Shown piece by piece: positions 1 to 11,404 of a stretch of 64,000 bases of DNA; position 1 is the first letter of the stretch, and each line of letters starts with the position of its first letter. Made by a program: the position numbers and the translations under genes. Location: positions 22,501-86,500 of the forward strand of contig WBZZ01005712.1 of NCBI GenBank assembly GCA_019918135.1. Reading direction: 5' to 3'. Origin of the DNA: Paulinella micropora. Lineage: Eukaryota > Cercozoa > Imbricatea > Euglyphida > Paulinellidae. Below the pieces are notes generated by a model. That model did no database searches. It was not told where the DNA came from and worked only from the letters and a program-made list of their open reading frames with translations.

Positions 1-437
1 GTTTTATTCCGGGCTCAACAAGCGAGAAAGGGCACCCTGAGGGAACAGGATTGTGCTTCCCGTCGCTATTTCGGCATGTGACTCATAGGCGTATGGCTAG
101 GCACACATAAGGCACCCCACCACGGGCCCAGCACACCCACACCATCCCCTAATTCTCTGTCTGTCGACAGATGGCACCCATTTCAAAACATCAAGCCCAA
201 GGGAGGGTCAGTGACACCACAAGTGGCCTTGGTTCACTTCGTGGAGTAAGTGATGAGATCAACTGATGAGATATCGACTAATGTCAGAAAAAAGGAGTTT
301 CTGATTTCGTCAACCAAGGAAGTCTGTAAAGTATTGACCCGATGCCCAGCTAAGCCGTGATGTTTGCACGGAAGGGACTGATACAGGCGATACCAAAGCT
401 CCCTAGTACCAGGCGGGGCCAGGGCTCGTTCCATAAA
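1..437. other. Unassigned host sequence
   Basis: No coding pattern, repeat or RNA gene is recognisable here. The sequence is of mixed composition and ends at a GATA microsatellite. Confidence 0.5.
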
Positions 438-442
438 CAGAT

Positions 443-451
443 TGATAGATT

Positions 452-499
<48 letters not shown>

Positions 500-616
500 T
501 AATACATACATATATATCCATGTATGTACATATGTGTATGTATGTATGTATGTCTGTCTGTCTGTGTCTGTATGTATGTATGTATGTATGTATGTATGTA
601 TGTATGTATGTATATC
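443..616. repeat. GATA and ATGT microsatellites
   Basis: A GATA tract (about 443-499) is followed by an ATGT/CTGT tract (about 509-613). The same tetranucleotide classes recur throughout the host part of the window. Confidence 0.95.
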
Positions 617-617
617 T

Positions 618-868
618 TTAATGTAGATCAGGATACACTATAACATACTTTGGATAGATAGTTTCTAGTGCTTCGAATGCCTCCTTATCATCTGTTTTAT
701 TAGAAAATAACAACATAATAGCATTATGAAATGCCACTGACGGCTTAGCATTACTGTCAAAAAGTCAGACACAAGAGCATATATTCTATTCTCTGTATTA
801 GCCACTTTCAACTGTCTCAAAAACTTTTTGTCGTTTTCATTCCACATCACAAGTTGTATATTGAACAT
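618..868 (-). pseudogene. Fossil N-terminus of a viral tyrosine recombinase
   Basis: Read on the minus strand, this stretch matches the first ~80 residues of the element 1 recombinase (43794-45185). Both share an MW-x-x-x-DKKF-x-RQL start, an AFHNAI block and an IYPKY-x-IVYP block. The match changes reading frame once and stops where the microsatellite begins, so only the N-terminal domain survives. It lies beside the palindrome at 943-1324 in the same relative orientation as in element 1. The identity of the family is seen directly by comparison within the window. That it is a remnant of a related integrated virus is inferred. The catalytic part is missing, so no activity is possible. Confidence 0.8.
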
Positions 869-942
869 GCCTATTTTTCTCTGTATGTGAAATTATTGTT
901 CATTTTTGATGTCTTCATTCAATTATCATTTATGTTTTTCAG

Positions 943-1324
943 ACCTGTCCATTCGTATATTATAATACAAGCATCAAAAACATATAATACAAACACAGGA
1001 AAACAGAAAAGACACAGAAAAAAAACAACAACAAAAAAGCATACACAATATTAACAAATTTCCAACACTAAGCATAATAAGACAGATTTGGACAAAAGAA
1101 TAACACACAACATATAAACGAAGTTTATACATGTTTTTATAATCAAAATATGATGCGTGTTGTTCTTTTGTCCAAAATCTGTCTGATTGTGCTTACTTTG
1201 TTGAAATTTGTTACCGTTGTGTTTTTTTTTTTCTTTTTTTTTAATGTGTGTTTTCTGTTTTCCTGTGTTTGTTTTATATGTGTTTGATGCTTGTATTATG
1301 ATATACGAATGGCCAGGTCTGAAT
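943..1324. repeat. Imperfect ~380-bp palindrome, relic viral terminus
   Basis: The segment beginning at 943 (CAGACCTGTCCATTCGTATA) returns as its reverse complement ending at about 1324, with scattered mismatches and a centre near 1130. The arms resemble the element 1 terminal palindrome: both have a GTATATTATAA-x-ACAAGC stretch and a GA-x-A-x-ATTT-x-GACAAAA stretch in the same order. An (AT)n tract directly follows the right end, as at element 1. Confidence 0.75.
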
Positions 1325-1354
1325 ATATATATATATATATAAAGAGAGAGAGAG

Positions 1355-1391
<37 letters not shown>

Positions 1392-1461
1392 TGGACATCA
1401 GAGTACATCGAAAGAAAGAAAGGAAAAGAAAAAAAGAAAAGAAGAAAAGAAAGAAAGAAAA

Positions 1462-1498
<37 letters not shown>

Positions 1499-1516
1499 GA
1501 AAGAAAATAAATAGGA
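1325..1516. repeat. AT, GA, GATA and GAAA simple repeats
   Basis: Consecutive simple tracts: (AT)n at 1325-1341, then GA/GATA to about 1390, then GAAA-type repeats to about 1510. The low-complexity frames they create are not genes. Confidence 0.95.
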
Positions 1517-1774
1517 CGACGCAAGGAAGGAAGGAGGAAGGAAAGCAAGGACGCAACGAAAGAACGCAAGAAGCAAGCAAGGAAAGGTAAGTTTTGTGTT
1601 GAGTTTGCTGCGCGCACACGTGCTATTGCGTTAGCTAACGTACTGCCACGTGCCAGCTGCAGCCGCGACGGCTACGTGGTTTATTAACGGCTGCCGTTTA
1701 ATTGGTTAACGGTTACGACGTTAACGGTTAAACTGCTGACGGCCACAACGCGCCGCAGCTTGTTGGCGCCGCAG

Positions 1775-1775
<1 letters not shown>

Positions 1776-1856
<81 letters not shown>

Positions 1857-1881
1857 GTCTATCTGTCTGTCTATCTGTCTG

Positions 1882-1915
<34 letters not shown>

Positions 1916-2030
1916 CATCTTTTTTTCTCTAGTCGTTCGTCGTCGTTCGTTGTCGTTCATCGTAGTTCGTCATCGTCTTCCTCATCGTTCGTAGTCGTTC
2001 GTCGTCATTCGTCGTGGTCGTGGTCAGTGT
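1776..2030. repeat. CTAT tract and GTCGTTC-rich repeat
   Basis: A (CTAT)n tract with CTGT interruptions runs from about 1776 to 1918. A degenerate GTCGTTCGTC-type repeat follows to about 2025. No gene is supported. Confidence 0.9.
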
Positions 2031-2164
2031 GTCACGCACGTGCTTTTTCTACATAAAGCTACGCACGTGGCGGACAGGCGTGCGAAGCTAGTATGTCGTG
2101 CGCGTCCACGGCGGTCTGGTGCGTGGGCTGTCTCGTCGCGCTACCGTCCTGTTGCATAGTCACA

Positions 2165-2800
2165 CCTGCTCTAGTCTGTCACGTCCTTTCCGTCAGCAGC
2201 AGTCAGCCGTCCGTTTGAGTCTGCCGCGTCCTTCCCGTCAGCAGCAGTCAGCCACGTCGTCTTTGGTCTTGAAGTACTAAGTCTGCCATACCTTCCCGTC
2301 ATCAGCAGTCAGCCACTCGTCTTTAGTCTGCCGCGTCCTTACCGTCATCAGCAGTCAGCCACGTCGTGTTTGGTCTTGAAGTACTAAGTCTGCCATGCTT
2401 TCCGCCAGCAGCAGTCAGCCGTCCGCTTTATTCCCGCTATCAGAAGTCAGCCTGTCGTCTTTGCTGCTGTCCTTTCCGTCAGCCGTCGTCGTCTTTGGTC
2501 TAGCAGTATTTAGTCTGCCGTATCTTCCTGTCAGCAGAAGTCAGCCAGTAGTCTTTGGTCTGCTGTCCTTTCCGCCAGCAGAACGTCAGCCCGTCATCGT
2601 CTTGTTCTAGCAGTTCTTAGTCACCTTCCTGTCAGCACAAAGTCAGCCGTCGTCTTTGCAGCAGCACTCGGTTGTTCTTCTTTGTCATCCCGTCCTGCTC
2701 GTCTTTTTGGCCTAGCACCAGTCATTTCCGTACATCGTATGTGATGTTGCATCAAGTCGTTCGTCCTTCTCGCCTTTGGTCTAGCAGCGCTCAGCCAGTT
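2165..2800. repeat. Degenerate minisatellite with CAGCAGTCAGCC core
   Basis: Units of about 45-75 bp repeat a core of the form CCGTCAGCAGCAGTCAGCC followed by CGTCTTTGGTCT. The copies are imperfect and in direct orientation. A (TG)n tract follows near 2817-2853. Short frames across the array show only repeat translation. Confidence 0.8.
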
Positions 2801-2859
2801 CTTCACTACTATTTTGAGTGTGTGTGCGTGCGTGTGCGTGTGTGTGTGTGTGTATTTAA

Positions 2860-4210
2860 CTGCCGTGCTTGTGTGTCGTCTTGCGCCAGTCCCTGCGTCC
2901 CCAACTTTGCAACATATGCAAGTTTTTTCTTCATTTTGCATACGATAACCTGTTAGACCACTATGATTAATATAATGACATATGATAGCTACAACACTCA
3001 AACAGCAGTACTACAGCTTTAATAAGAAAAGGCGCCAACAGAACACGCCACGCCGGTAACTTGACTGGCCGGATCGTAAGTAATGGCTCTACCGATACCG
3101 TTACTCTGATACGGCCGGTCCTTAACTATTAATTAAGATTATAGTTACAACAATATAAGATTCGTATCACTCTTATTTACTTGCATCACATGCTTCCTTT
3201 TCAGCTCTACGAAAAGCAGGCGTTCTTTATTATTAACCGGCAATCGTCAGGTAGTGGAAAATTTGAAGTTATTGTATTGTAACTAGTCCATTCTATCTCT
3301 GCTGCTTCCCACTCACCTTTACGAGTGTCAAGTATTTTATTACTACAAATCAGTGCTTGCGTAAAAAAAATTATTAATATTGAAAAGTTGGGGGGGGGGG
3401 GGGAAACTTCAAAAAAAAAGACCTATATTAATATCATATATTGTTTATCTACGCAAGCAGTTTTTTTTATATTAATATTATTAATAATAAAATAGTGAGA
3501 AAGGAAAAGAAAAGATAAGGGAGAAACTTACTTGGGAGGGGAGGGAAAGGGCAAGAGAGTGAAGAAAAAAACTGTAGTCCTGCCAAAAAATTACCAACTT
3601 GAAATATTAATATCTTCGCAAAATTTTGCACAGCGAAAAAATATGTGATTTTGCGGCGCTGCAAAGTCAAACAGAAAATCAAGGTGCACAGTGCGGCCTT
3701 CACTTCAAAAGCTACGTATGTCGATAGGCCTGTCTGGTCAAATATTTTTTGCGACAACATAATGAAGGCGGCTTTGGCAACCTTGCATGTGGGAAAAGAC
3801 CATGAGCTCCCTGATTATGTGGTCTTTTATCTTTCTCTAGTTTCTTTTTAGTTTTTCATTGTTCTTTTTTTTTCTCTTTATCTGTTTATTGCACTCTGCC
3901 TTCTTTTTTTTGTAACTTTTTCGAATTTGCTGGAAGCTCCTTCCTTTCTTTCACTTCTTGTTTGTGTTCATTGTGAAATAATGTGTTGCGCATGTGTATC
4001 TGTTCTGAATAGGCCAACTATAAAGGCGACTCGCTCGATTCCGAAACAAAAATCTGGGGGGGAGACTGGCGCTATTACACTCGCCAAGGGACTGCAGGTC
4101 TCACAGACTATACATACATAAAGACATTACTCCTTCAGGTCAGGACTACAGCCATTGTGAGACAACGGACTGTAATATTTATGAAATGTTGGTGTTTGGT
4201 ACAGGTCTAA
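2860..4210. other. Non-coding host sequence
   Basis: AT-rich sequence with a G run at about 3391-3403 and several homopolymers. I see no exon, RNA gene or known element in it. Confidence 0.5.
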
Positions 4211-4216
4211 CAGTGA

Positions 4217-4310
4217 ATCTCTCTCTCTCTCTCTCTCTCTAGATCTCTCTTTCTCTCTTCTTCTTCTTCTTCTTCTTCTTCTTCTTCTTCTTCTTCTTCT
4301 TCTTCTTCTT
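4217..4310. repeat. CT and CTT microsatellites
   Basis: (CT)n at about 4217-4256 is followed by (CTT)n to about 4310. Confidence 0.95.
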
Positions 4311-4778
4311 CGCTTTTATTGAGAGAACAATTTTTGCAATTGGACTCTGGGAACGTCCACGTGAAAAGTATAGCTAGTAAGTTATACATTTATCAAAGGT
4401 GGAAACCTAGTTATTCAGTTGAGCGTATTAAGGAAGATATTAATATTAAAATTAGTATTCAGCGGCTTAGTATGAATATTGTATTATAGTTATTAAAATT
4501 AATATTTTTGCTTAGATATATTGCGCGGTGATATATATTATTATGTTATGTCATGGATATATGCAATTGTAAAGCTGTAGTCGTATAACGTATGTGTGGC
4601 GCCCCCCCCCCTCTCTTCTCTTTTTTTATGAGAAAAATGAAAGAGAGGGGGGGGGGGGGGAAGTTGGGAGTGGGCGTGGTTGACCATATACGTCGATTGA
4701 TTCGGAGAGTTCTTCTTCAGGTAGCAGACAAAGGAGCAAGTCTAGTGTTCTTCTCCTCTCCCCCCCCCCTCACTTTTT

Positions 4779-4809
<31 letters not shown>

Positions 4810-4936
4810 ACGCGTGTGCGTATGTTATATGTATTATGATGTTTCTTGGTGTTTTAGTATATATGCAGTTAGTGCTTTTTTGAATGGTTTGATTTTTGTT
4901 TCATCTGTTATATGTTTTGGGATTGACTTCCATTGA
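4311..4936. other. AT-rich non-coding sequence with simple tracts
   Basis: AT-rich spacer, then C and G homopolymers (about 4600-4660) and a (CT)n-(CG)n-(TG)n composite near 4780-4820. Nothing else is recognisable before the retrotransposon remnant. Confidence 0.5.
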
Positions 4937-5204
4937 TCTGCAAAGATCTTGGTGAGGTATGGGTCTTTGTGGTTAACAAAGAGGCTGCCTTTTGTTGTGT
5001 ATCGGGTTTTGTATGGATGTATGGTATTGATTGGTGTAAAGGTGTTATTGTGGAGTGGTCTGTTGAGGTGTTTTTAAGGGTAAATGAATGGGTGATTTTC
5101 TATGCATACACGGAGGGTATATAGGTGGGTGATGTCGAGCAGTTTGAGTTGATTTAGGATTGGTTTGGTATGTGCGCGGTAGTGTGTTTTTGCAATTATT
5201 CTGA

Positions 5205-6270
5205 TTATTTTTTATGTATTTTTATGAGTGGTTGTATATATTTCTTTTTGTTGTCATGCGTCCCCCAGATGGAAATGTTTTGTATAAGGTGTGGATATAT
5301 GTGTGTATAGTATAGTTGTTTCATTATTTTTATGTTTAGATATTTTTTAGCATATAGTAATGAGTTGATTGTGGGTTGGAGTTTACGGATTATGTTGTTA
5401 ATATGTTGGTCATATTTAAGGTTATGTTGTAGTGTTATGCACAGGAGTTTTGCGTGTTGGCATTGCTCGAGGGTGTGGTTGTTTATTGTTATTGTGGTAT
5501 TTTGTTTTGTTTGATGGAAAATTGTGTATGTTGTTTTTGTTGGGTTGGGTACTAGGTTATTAGAGTGGAAGTAGTTGATTAATTTCGTTATTTCTGTTTG
5601 TGTTTTTTCTTGTAGGTTTTTAGGATTTTTAGCTGTTATTATGAGTGTGGTGTCGTCTGCATATGTGTATACTGTTCCTTGTTGTATAATATTGATTATG
5701 TCATTTATGTAGAGTAGGAAGAAGGTGGTTGAGAGTGTGCTGCCTTGTGGGATGTGTGATGGTGCGTTTGTGGGACTTGGCATATTGTGTATGGACTTCT
5801 TGAATGCGATTCGAAAAGTAGAATGCAAAGAACTGGACTGTGTCTTCGTTGAAATTGAAATTTCGTCGAAGTTTGTCCAGTAGCTTTGAATGTTCTACTG
5901 TGTCGTATGCTTTCGAGAGATCTACATAGGGAGCTAGTACTAGCTCTTCTTTGTCTTTATGTTTTTGTATTTGGTTTATTATGGTTTGGACTGTCATGGT
6001 TGTGCTTGAGTTAGGTCGAAATGCGTGTTGTGTATGTGATATTATGTTGTGTTTTGTTAGGTGGTCCATTATTTGTTTATTTATTATTGTGTCAAATACT
6101 TTAGCTATTATGGGTAGTAATGATGTCGGTCTGTAGTTGGCTGGCATGCTTGTGTCGCTGGCTTTGTATAGTTCCATTACTTTTGTTGTTTTGAGTGCAT
6201 CTGGGTATTTATTTTCATTTATGGCTTTCTTGAAGAGGTTGGTAAGTATAGGTGTGAGGAAGGCGTGCAT
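5205..6270 (-). pseudogene. LINE reverse transcriptase remnant
   Basis: Two overlapping minus-strand frames (6270-5701 and 5828-5205) give successive parts of one reverse transcriptase. The first has the NYRP-x-SLLP and HAFRP-x-SST fingers motifs and a VDLSKAYDTV block (palm motif A). The second has PQGS-x-LS and the YADDT catalytic box, followed by thumb-like sequence. The domain order is that of jockey/CR1-like LINEs. At least one frameshift near 5760-5830 breaks the gene. It would copy its own RNA at a nicked target if intact, but it is not intact here. Confidence 0.88.
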
Positions 6271-6795
6271 GTCTTTTATAAGTGTTGGTTTTATTTTGTA
6301 TATGTCCTCTGCTTTACCTCTGTTTATTTTTTTTACGTGTTTTGTTTACAATGTCTTCTGTTGTGTTATGTAGTTTGAAACTTGGATGTGTTTGTTTGTT
6401 TTCTTCCGCTCTCTCTTCTTGTTGTTGTTTATGTTCGGTTGTCGGTATGCTGTTGCTTGTTTTTTTGCCTATTGTTATGTAATGATCGTTGAGTGCGTTT
6501 GCTATTCTATGGGGTCTGTGTATGTTTTGTTGTTGTACTGTATCGTGGTTGGCGACGCTCTCGGTGGTTTGTTGTTAGGTACTAACTCTCTGAGTTTTCT
6601 GTGTTGTTTCTTTGGGTTCTTTTTGTTTTCTTCTAGCGTCTTCATTACTTCATCGTTTTTGGCTTTGTGTATTATTTTGTCGACTTTGTACCTCTGTGTC
6701 CTGTATGCAGGTTTGTTTTCTGTTGTCGGGTTATCTCTCCATTTTTTATATAGTAGGTGTTTTTTTGTTATTTGCCTCTTTATTATGGGGCTGCA

Positions 6796-7304
6796 CTAGC
6801 TTTTTCTTCTATTGCATTGCTTGGGTTTTCGTTCGAAGTGTTCTATGACTTTTGTTATTGTTGTTTGTATGTCTCTAAACTTTTGGTTTGTGTCGCTGCT
6901 TTCTGTGTTGTTCTGTGTGATGTATTCTAACTGTGTTTTGAGGTTTGCTAGGATTGCGTCTTTATTTTTGTCGTATATGTTTTTGGTGAGTCTGGGTGTA
7001 TTGTCTGTGTCTGGCTTTCTTGTGTGGGTGTGTATTATGCGTATATGGGGTGGTGGTCTGATATGCATGGGCATATGATGTTTGATTCTATGTTGGCATT
7101 GATGTTGGTGATTATCATCTCTATGAGTGTATGGGATGTTGTGTGGACCATGTCGTGTCTTGTTGCTTTTGTTATTGTTGTGTAGAGGTTGTTGTGTACC
7201 ATTAGGTTTTGAAAGTCTGTGTGTGGTCTCTCTCTCTCTCTCTTTCTTAGCTTCTTGTCTCTCCTCTCTTTCTCTTTCTCTCTCCTCTCAGTTTCTCTTC
7301 TCAC
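6796..7304 (-). pseudogene. LINE endonuclease C-terminus and linker remnant
   Basis: The frame 7304-7035 ends in ISDHHPIYA, the typical last motif of the APE-like endonuclease of non-LTR elements (catalytic Asp and His). The frame 7074-6796 continues into a charged linker upstream of the reverse transcriptase. The N-terminal half of the endonuclease is replaced by CT-rich simple sequence, so the copy is truncated. Confidence 0.7.
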
Positions 7305-7388
7305 TCTCCGTCTCTCCTCTCTCGATCTCTCCTCTCTCTTAGACTCTTGTCTCTCCAGGACCTCTCTCTTAGCTTCGAATTCTTGTCT

Positions 7389-7428
<40 letters not shown>

Positions 7429-7490
7429 TCTCACTTTCCCACCCTCTCTTCTCTCTCTTCTCCCTCTCTCTCACTCACCTTCCCAAACGT
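7208..7490. repeat. CT-rich low-complexity tract
   Basis: Irregular CT/TCTC repeats at the 5' side of the LINE remnant. They generate serine/leucine-rich frames that are not genes. Confidence 0.9.
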
Positions 7491-7702
7491 TTAACAACAA
7501 ACATGCATATAAAATGTACACATATACATATTATACATACACATTTATATGTGCTCATACGTACTAATCATACACAACATGTCAATATACTCACATAATA
7601 TTGATATTATACATCATTTTAATGCTACTGTACGCGACACATTATTCTTTGATGGTACGCTGCCCGCGCGGTAGGATAAATGGCTAAATATGTGTTGTGC
7701 AG

Positions 7703-8530
7703 GAGAACAAAACATTGCGGACATTATATCTGGGAAATGACGCTATCGGAGATACAGGCGCCAGTGCACTCGCAACAGCTCTCAAGGTACCTCCAGCGCC
7801 TTTGCAATATGTTGGGCTCCTGCCGGTCCGATCCCATTTTCTTGGAGGTTGAGAGATAAGAGTAGAATTGACCTAAAACAAAGTTGCTATTAAAATCTTG
7901 CTACCGCGCGGGCCGGTAGCATGCAAGAATCTCAGCATTACACTGTGAATGATATTAGGTGAACACTAGCCTGGTTACACTCGTCCTCTACAACAACATG
8001 ATCTGCGCCGCAGGCGCAACAGCAATTGCAAAGGCCCTGCAGGTACCTTAAGCGCGTCTTCAAATGCTGCTGCACCTTGATCTCCAATGTTGTTGCTTAC
8101 AATATTTAGAGTCTGCAGAACCTTGTTTGCCTGCAGTGACATCACAAATGCAATTTGTTAGGCATGCTACCTCGGCGCGGGTAGCAATGTCTACTGTTTT
8201 ACTCCATCTGAGCGAATGTTATAGCCACTCAATCCAAGCTCCAGCAGAGTTGCATTCGCCTATTACATACAGAAGAGTTCGCTTTACCATTGCTTCCGGG
8301 GCCCGGTTGCATGGCATCGCATGTGTGTTTCATGTGTGCAGGTCAATAGCACGTTGACTAGCCTGGACCTCGGCGGCCACAACGAAATAGGTAATGAAGG
8401 GAAACAGGCGATCGAAACGTTACTGCGCAGAAACAATGAATGGGCAAGGCTCCATGAGCATGCTCGAAGTGTCATGCCGGAAATCTATGAAGCCTTGCAG
8501 CAGTTCACTCCCGGATATGCACCTGCATAG
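7703..8530 (+). CDS. Leucine-rich repeat (RNI/NLRC3-like) protein, last three exons
   Basis: Three exons are clear. Exons 7703-7786 and 7959-8042 are each exactly 84 nt (28 codons) and encode one ribonuclease-inhibitor-type LRR of the form L-x-x-L-x-L-x-x-N-x-I-x-x-x-GA-x-A-x-A-x-AL. Both are flanked by AG at the 5' side and GT at the 3' side. The last exon, 8342-8530, starts with another LRR (STLTSLDLGG) and then runs into a helical tail ending at TAG. All junctions are phase 0, so exons can be added or lost without changing frame. The family forms a curved solenoid used for protein binding; the partner cannot be told. The 5' exons were not found upstream, where the LINE lies, so the gene is partial or truncated. 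Confidence 0.75.
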
Positions 8531-8596
8531 CTTACTACAGTGAGCCTGACTGCTCAGTTGCGATTGCAGAGGAACTTGCGACTCTTTCTCTTCTCT

Positions 8597-9416
8597 CGCC
8601 CTCCTCCTCCTCTTCCTCTTCTTCTTCTTCTTCTTCTTCTTCTTCGCGATTGTTCTTGTCTTCTAGATCTTCTTCTTCGTCTTCTTCTTCGTCTTCTTCT
8701 TCGTCTTCTTCTTCGTCTTCTTCTTCGTCTTCTTCTCGTCTTCTTCTTCTTCTTCTTCTTCTTCTTCTTCTTCTTCTTCTTCTTCTTCTTCTTCGTCTTC
8801 TTCTTCGTCTTCTTCTTCGTCTTCTTCTTCGTCTTCTTCTTCGTCTTCTTCTCCTTCTTCTTCTCCTTCTTCTTCTTCTTCTTCTTCTTCTTCTTCTTCT
8901 TCTTCTTCTTCTTCTTCTTCTTCTTCTTCTTCGTCTTCTTCTTCGTCTTCTTCTTCGTCTTCTTCTTCGTCTTCTTCTTCGTCTTCTTCGTCTTCTTCTT
9001 CGTCTTCTTCTTCGTCTTCTTCTTCGTCTTCTTCTTCGTCTTCTTCTTCGTCTTCTTCTTCGTCTTCTTCTTCGTCTTCTTCTTCGTCTTCTTCTTCTTC
9101 GTCTTCTTCTTCTTTGTCTTCTTCTTCGTCTTCTTCTTCGTCTTCTTCTTCGTCTTCTTCTTCGTCTTCTTCTTCGTCTTCTTCTTCGTCTTCTTCTTCG
9201 TCTTCTTCTTCGTCTTCTTCTTCGTCTTCTTCTTCTTCTTCTTCTTCGTCTTCTTCGTCTTCTTCTTCTTCGTCTTCTTCGTCTTCTTCTTCTTCTTCTT
9301 CTTCTTCTTCTTCTTCTTCTTCTTCTTCTTCTTCTTCTTCTTCTTCTTCTTCTTCTTCTTCTTCTTCTTCTTCTTCGTCTTCTTCGTCTTCTTCGTCTTC
9401 TTCCTCTTCCTCTTCC

Positions 9417-9447
<31 letters not shown>

Positions 9448-9471
9448 CTTCTTCTTCTTCTTCTTCTTCCT
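8597..9471. repeat. CTT / CGTCTTCTT satellite
   Basis: About 875 bp of nearly pure (CTT)n interrupted at regular 9- or 12-nt intervals by CGTCTT units. It reads as poly-Ser, poly-Leu, poly-Phe, poly-Glu or poly-Arg in different frames. None of these is supported as a gene. Confidence 0.97.
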
Positions 9472-10080
9472 TGAAGAAAAGAAAGGCAGAACGAAGCAAA
9501 AAAAGATACAAGAAGGTAAAGAAAGGAAAGAAATGAAGGGAAAGAAAAATAACTTTCAAGTTGTCTCAATACAGGGTTGATACTTAGTCTATGATTTAAA
9601 TATAATCAACTTACGAGCGGCGGCTGCAAAAGAACTATTATAAGCAGCAGCAGCAGCAACCACAACCACAACAACAGCAGCAGCAGCAGCAGATATGAAA
9701 GAGATCCGGATTATCCAAGAAACAGTTTCATAATATTTCAACAGCTGACTGAGTAACTGTTGTTCAGTGGAAAAGGGAACTTATTTTTGGTTAAACTAAA
9801 TGAAGTTTAAGTGGGTGTTTTTACTGATATCTGTTTCAGTGAAAGTTAACTGTCATAATGACTCATTATTAATATACCGTCACTCACTGTATGATACGAG
9901 TGGGAAGCGTAAGAGGAAAAATCACTTTGATTATAATTCTGAAAAGAGAACTGATATCAAAACATTAAAGTATGATTTTAAATCAAGTTCTTATATTGCC
10001 GGCCCACCCGGTATATAATGGCATTACCCGATGTTCCGGTCTGTTCGGTTATCCTTAGCTTGGAGAATACGGAGTCCCTT
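9472..10080 (+). other. Unassigned sequence before the CTACGTTAGG cluster
   Basis: It contains a CAG-rich stretch (about 9640-9692) and a 72-codon frame at 9800-10018. That frame starts with a signal-peptide-like segment (Lys-Phe-Lys then about 12 hydrophobic residues) and becomes basic. It could be the end of a further unit of the cluster downstream, but no similarity is recognisable. Confidence 0.3.
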
Positions 10081-10090
10081 CTACGTTAGG
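10081..10090 (+). promoter_or_regulatory. CTACGTTAGG signal, copy 1
   Basis: Exact copy of the decamer, preceded by CCCTT. No long open frame follows directly. Confidence 0.5.
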
Positions 10091-11380
10091 TATTCCTCAT
10101 TCTACAAGTAGTTAGATAGTTGTTATATTATTAAATATTGAGTCACTGTAACATTGGAGTCGCTAATAAAAACATGGTTTACTGGGTAAGGAAAATTTTC
10201 CTTGTTACTCGGAAATTGTTGGGACATCCGAGGCTATGATTTGGAAAAATCAGCACAGATTCGAAGTTGCGACACGGGAACTTGTTTTATGGAAAACATT
10301 GTATTGTATTTACTGATGGTCTTTGGATGTTTTTGGGTGAATATGTATGGGGACTATGCATTTCTTGCGTCACTTTTGGGTACTCGTGTGTTTTCGTTGA
10401 TGAGCAAGGATTGCAGTGTATGAGACACACACATCACTTGGCGGGAAGTCACTTTTGACACGAGAACTTGGAATTTAACGTGGAATATGGTGATATTTAT
10501 ATGCAGATATGTTTGGTGATTAAGTTCTAGGGGTTCGTTATGTCACGGTTTCTGAGCCTTGTGAGCGATGAGCAGTGGTTGCTGTGCTTACATGTCAAAG
10601 GGATACAACTCACATGACACGTCACCCTCCGAAAGGTGATGGAAAACCGTATGCAAACTGTTGGTTGTATGTTTTCTGTGGCTTATATTGATATGGTCAC
10701 GTGTTTTTATGATGAGTGGTGGAGTGGCATCACTGCCAGGAAGGACATGGCAGGTTGGGTGGGACTCACAGAGTGTCATGGCGGAAAGGAAGTCATGAAG
10801 AAGGAACAAAGACATGGGATAACATGTCACAGGGGGGAACACAGGATGGATTTGAAGGCTTGGAGGGTTCAATAACGATATGACATGGCATATGGATGGG
10901 TTTATTGGGAAAAAGAGACAAAGGGGAGTAAGGAGGAATGGAGATGTCAGGTTGGTCTAGAGGACGGCTGAGATGGGACGGATTATGCCCACAGTCACAC
11001 GGAATTGGAGGATGGAAAGTGGCGGGAACCACACAGGATAAAAAGGGGAAACAAGTGGTGGAGTTGGAATGGGGGAAAACACAAGAGGCATGACAAAACA
11101 GGACGAAAACAAGGAAGGCATCATGCTGCAAAATTCCTAGTGGAAAACCACGCTTTTTGCGGGTGACAACCTCTGAGGTGGTGAAGACAAAAAGGGGCAG
11201 CCTTTTCAAGGGGTTTTACGGGCTTTTACAAAGGATGGAATACTGCCCATATCGGTCATATCAGTACCCTTCAAGTCCTTATTTTCTTTTTCGCTCTAAG
11301 TGCGTAGAGTGGGAAGCTCAGAGGGAGTGTGGGGTGTGGGAATAAGGAAGACATGGGCTAGACGATACAGGGTATTATAT
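10091..11380 (+). pseudogene. Unit A of the cluster, no intact frame
   Basis: Between signals 1 and 2 only short + strand frames remain (10202-10423, 10267-10458, 10636-10875 and 11157-11345). Some contain hydrophobic, cysteine-containing stretches, for example around 10290-10400. The length (1.3 kb) and position suggest one decayed gene. No family is recognisable. Confidence 0.3.
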
Positions 11381-11390
11381 CTACGTTAGG
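11381..11390 (+). promoter_or_regulatory. CTACGTTAGG signal, copy 2
   Basis: Exact copy, 14 nt before the ATG at 11405. Confidence 0.55.
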
Positions 11391-11404
11391 TGTACGACAC
11401 CAGT

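Larger units (their letters stand above)
4937..7304 (-). mobile_element. Decayed non-LTR retrotransposon (LINE)
   Basis: The minus strand carries the remnant of an ORF2-type polyprotein in the usual order: the end of an apurinic-type endonuclease domain (a SDHHPI motif near 7048), a linker, then reverse transcriptase. Stops and frame changes separate the pieces, so this is a dead copy. The 5' part of the endonuclease is missing; CT-rich repeats lie at that end. No target-site duplication or A tail could be fixed. Confidence 0.85.

Noticed and set aside
1051..1619. Minus-strand frames of Phe/Leu/Ser/Ile-rich sequence
   Set aside because: Products of GAAA, GA and AT microsatellites and the relic palindrome.
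5332..7078. Several + strand frames of Cys/Phe/Leu-rich sequence
   Set aside because: They are antisense shadows of the minus-strand LINE reverse transcriptase and endonuclease.
8535..9580. Very long frames of poly-Arg, poly-Glu, poly-Ser, poly-Leu and poly-Phe
   Set aside because: They are translations of the CTT/CGTCTT satellite on both strands, not genes.
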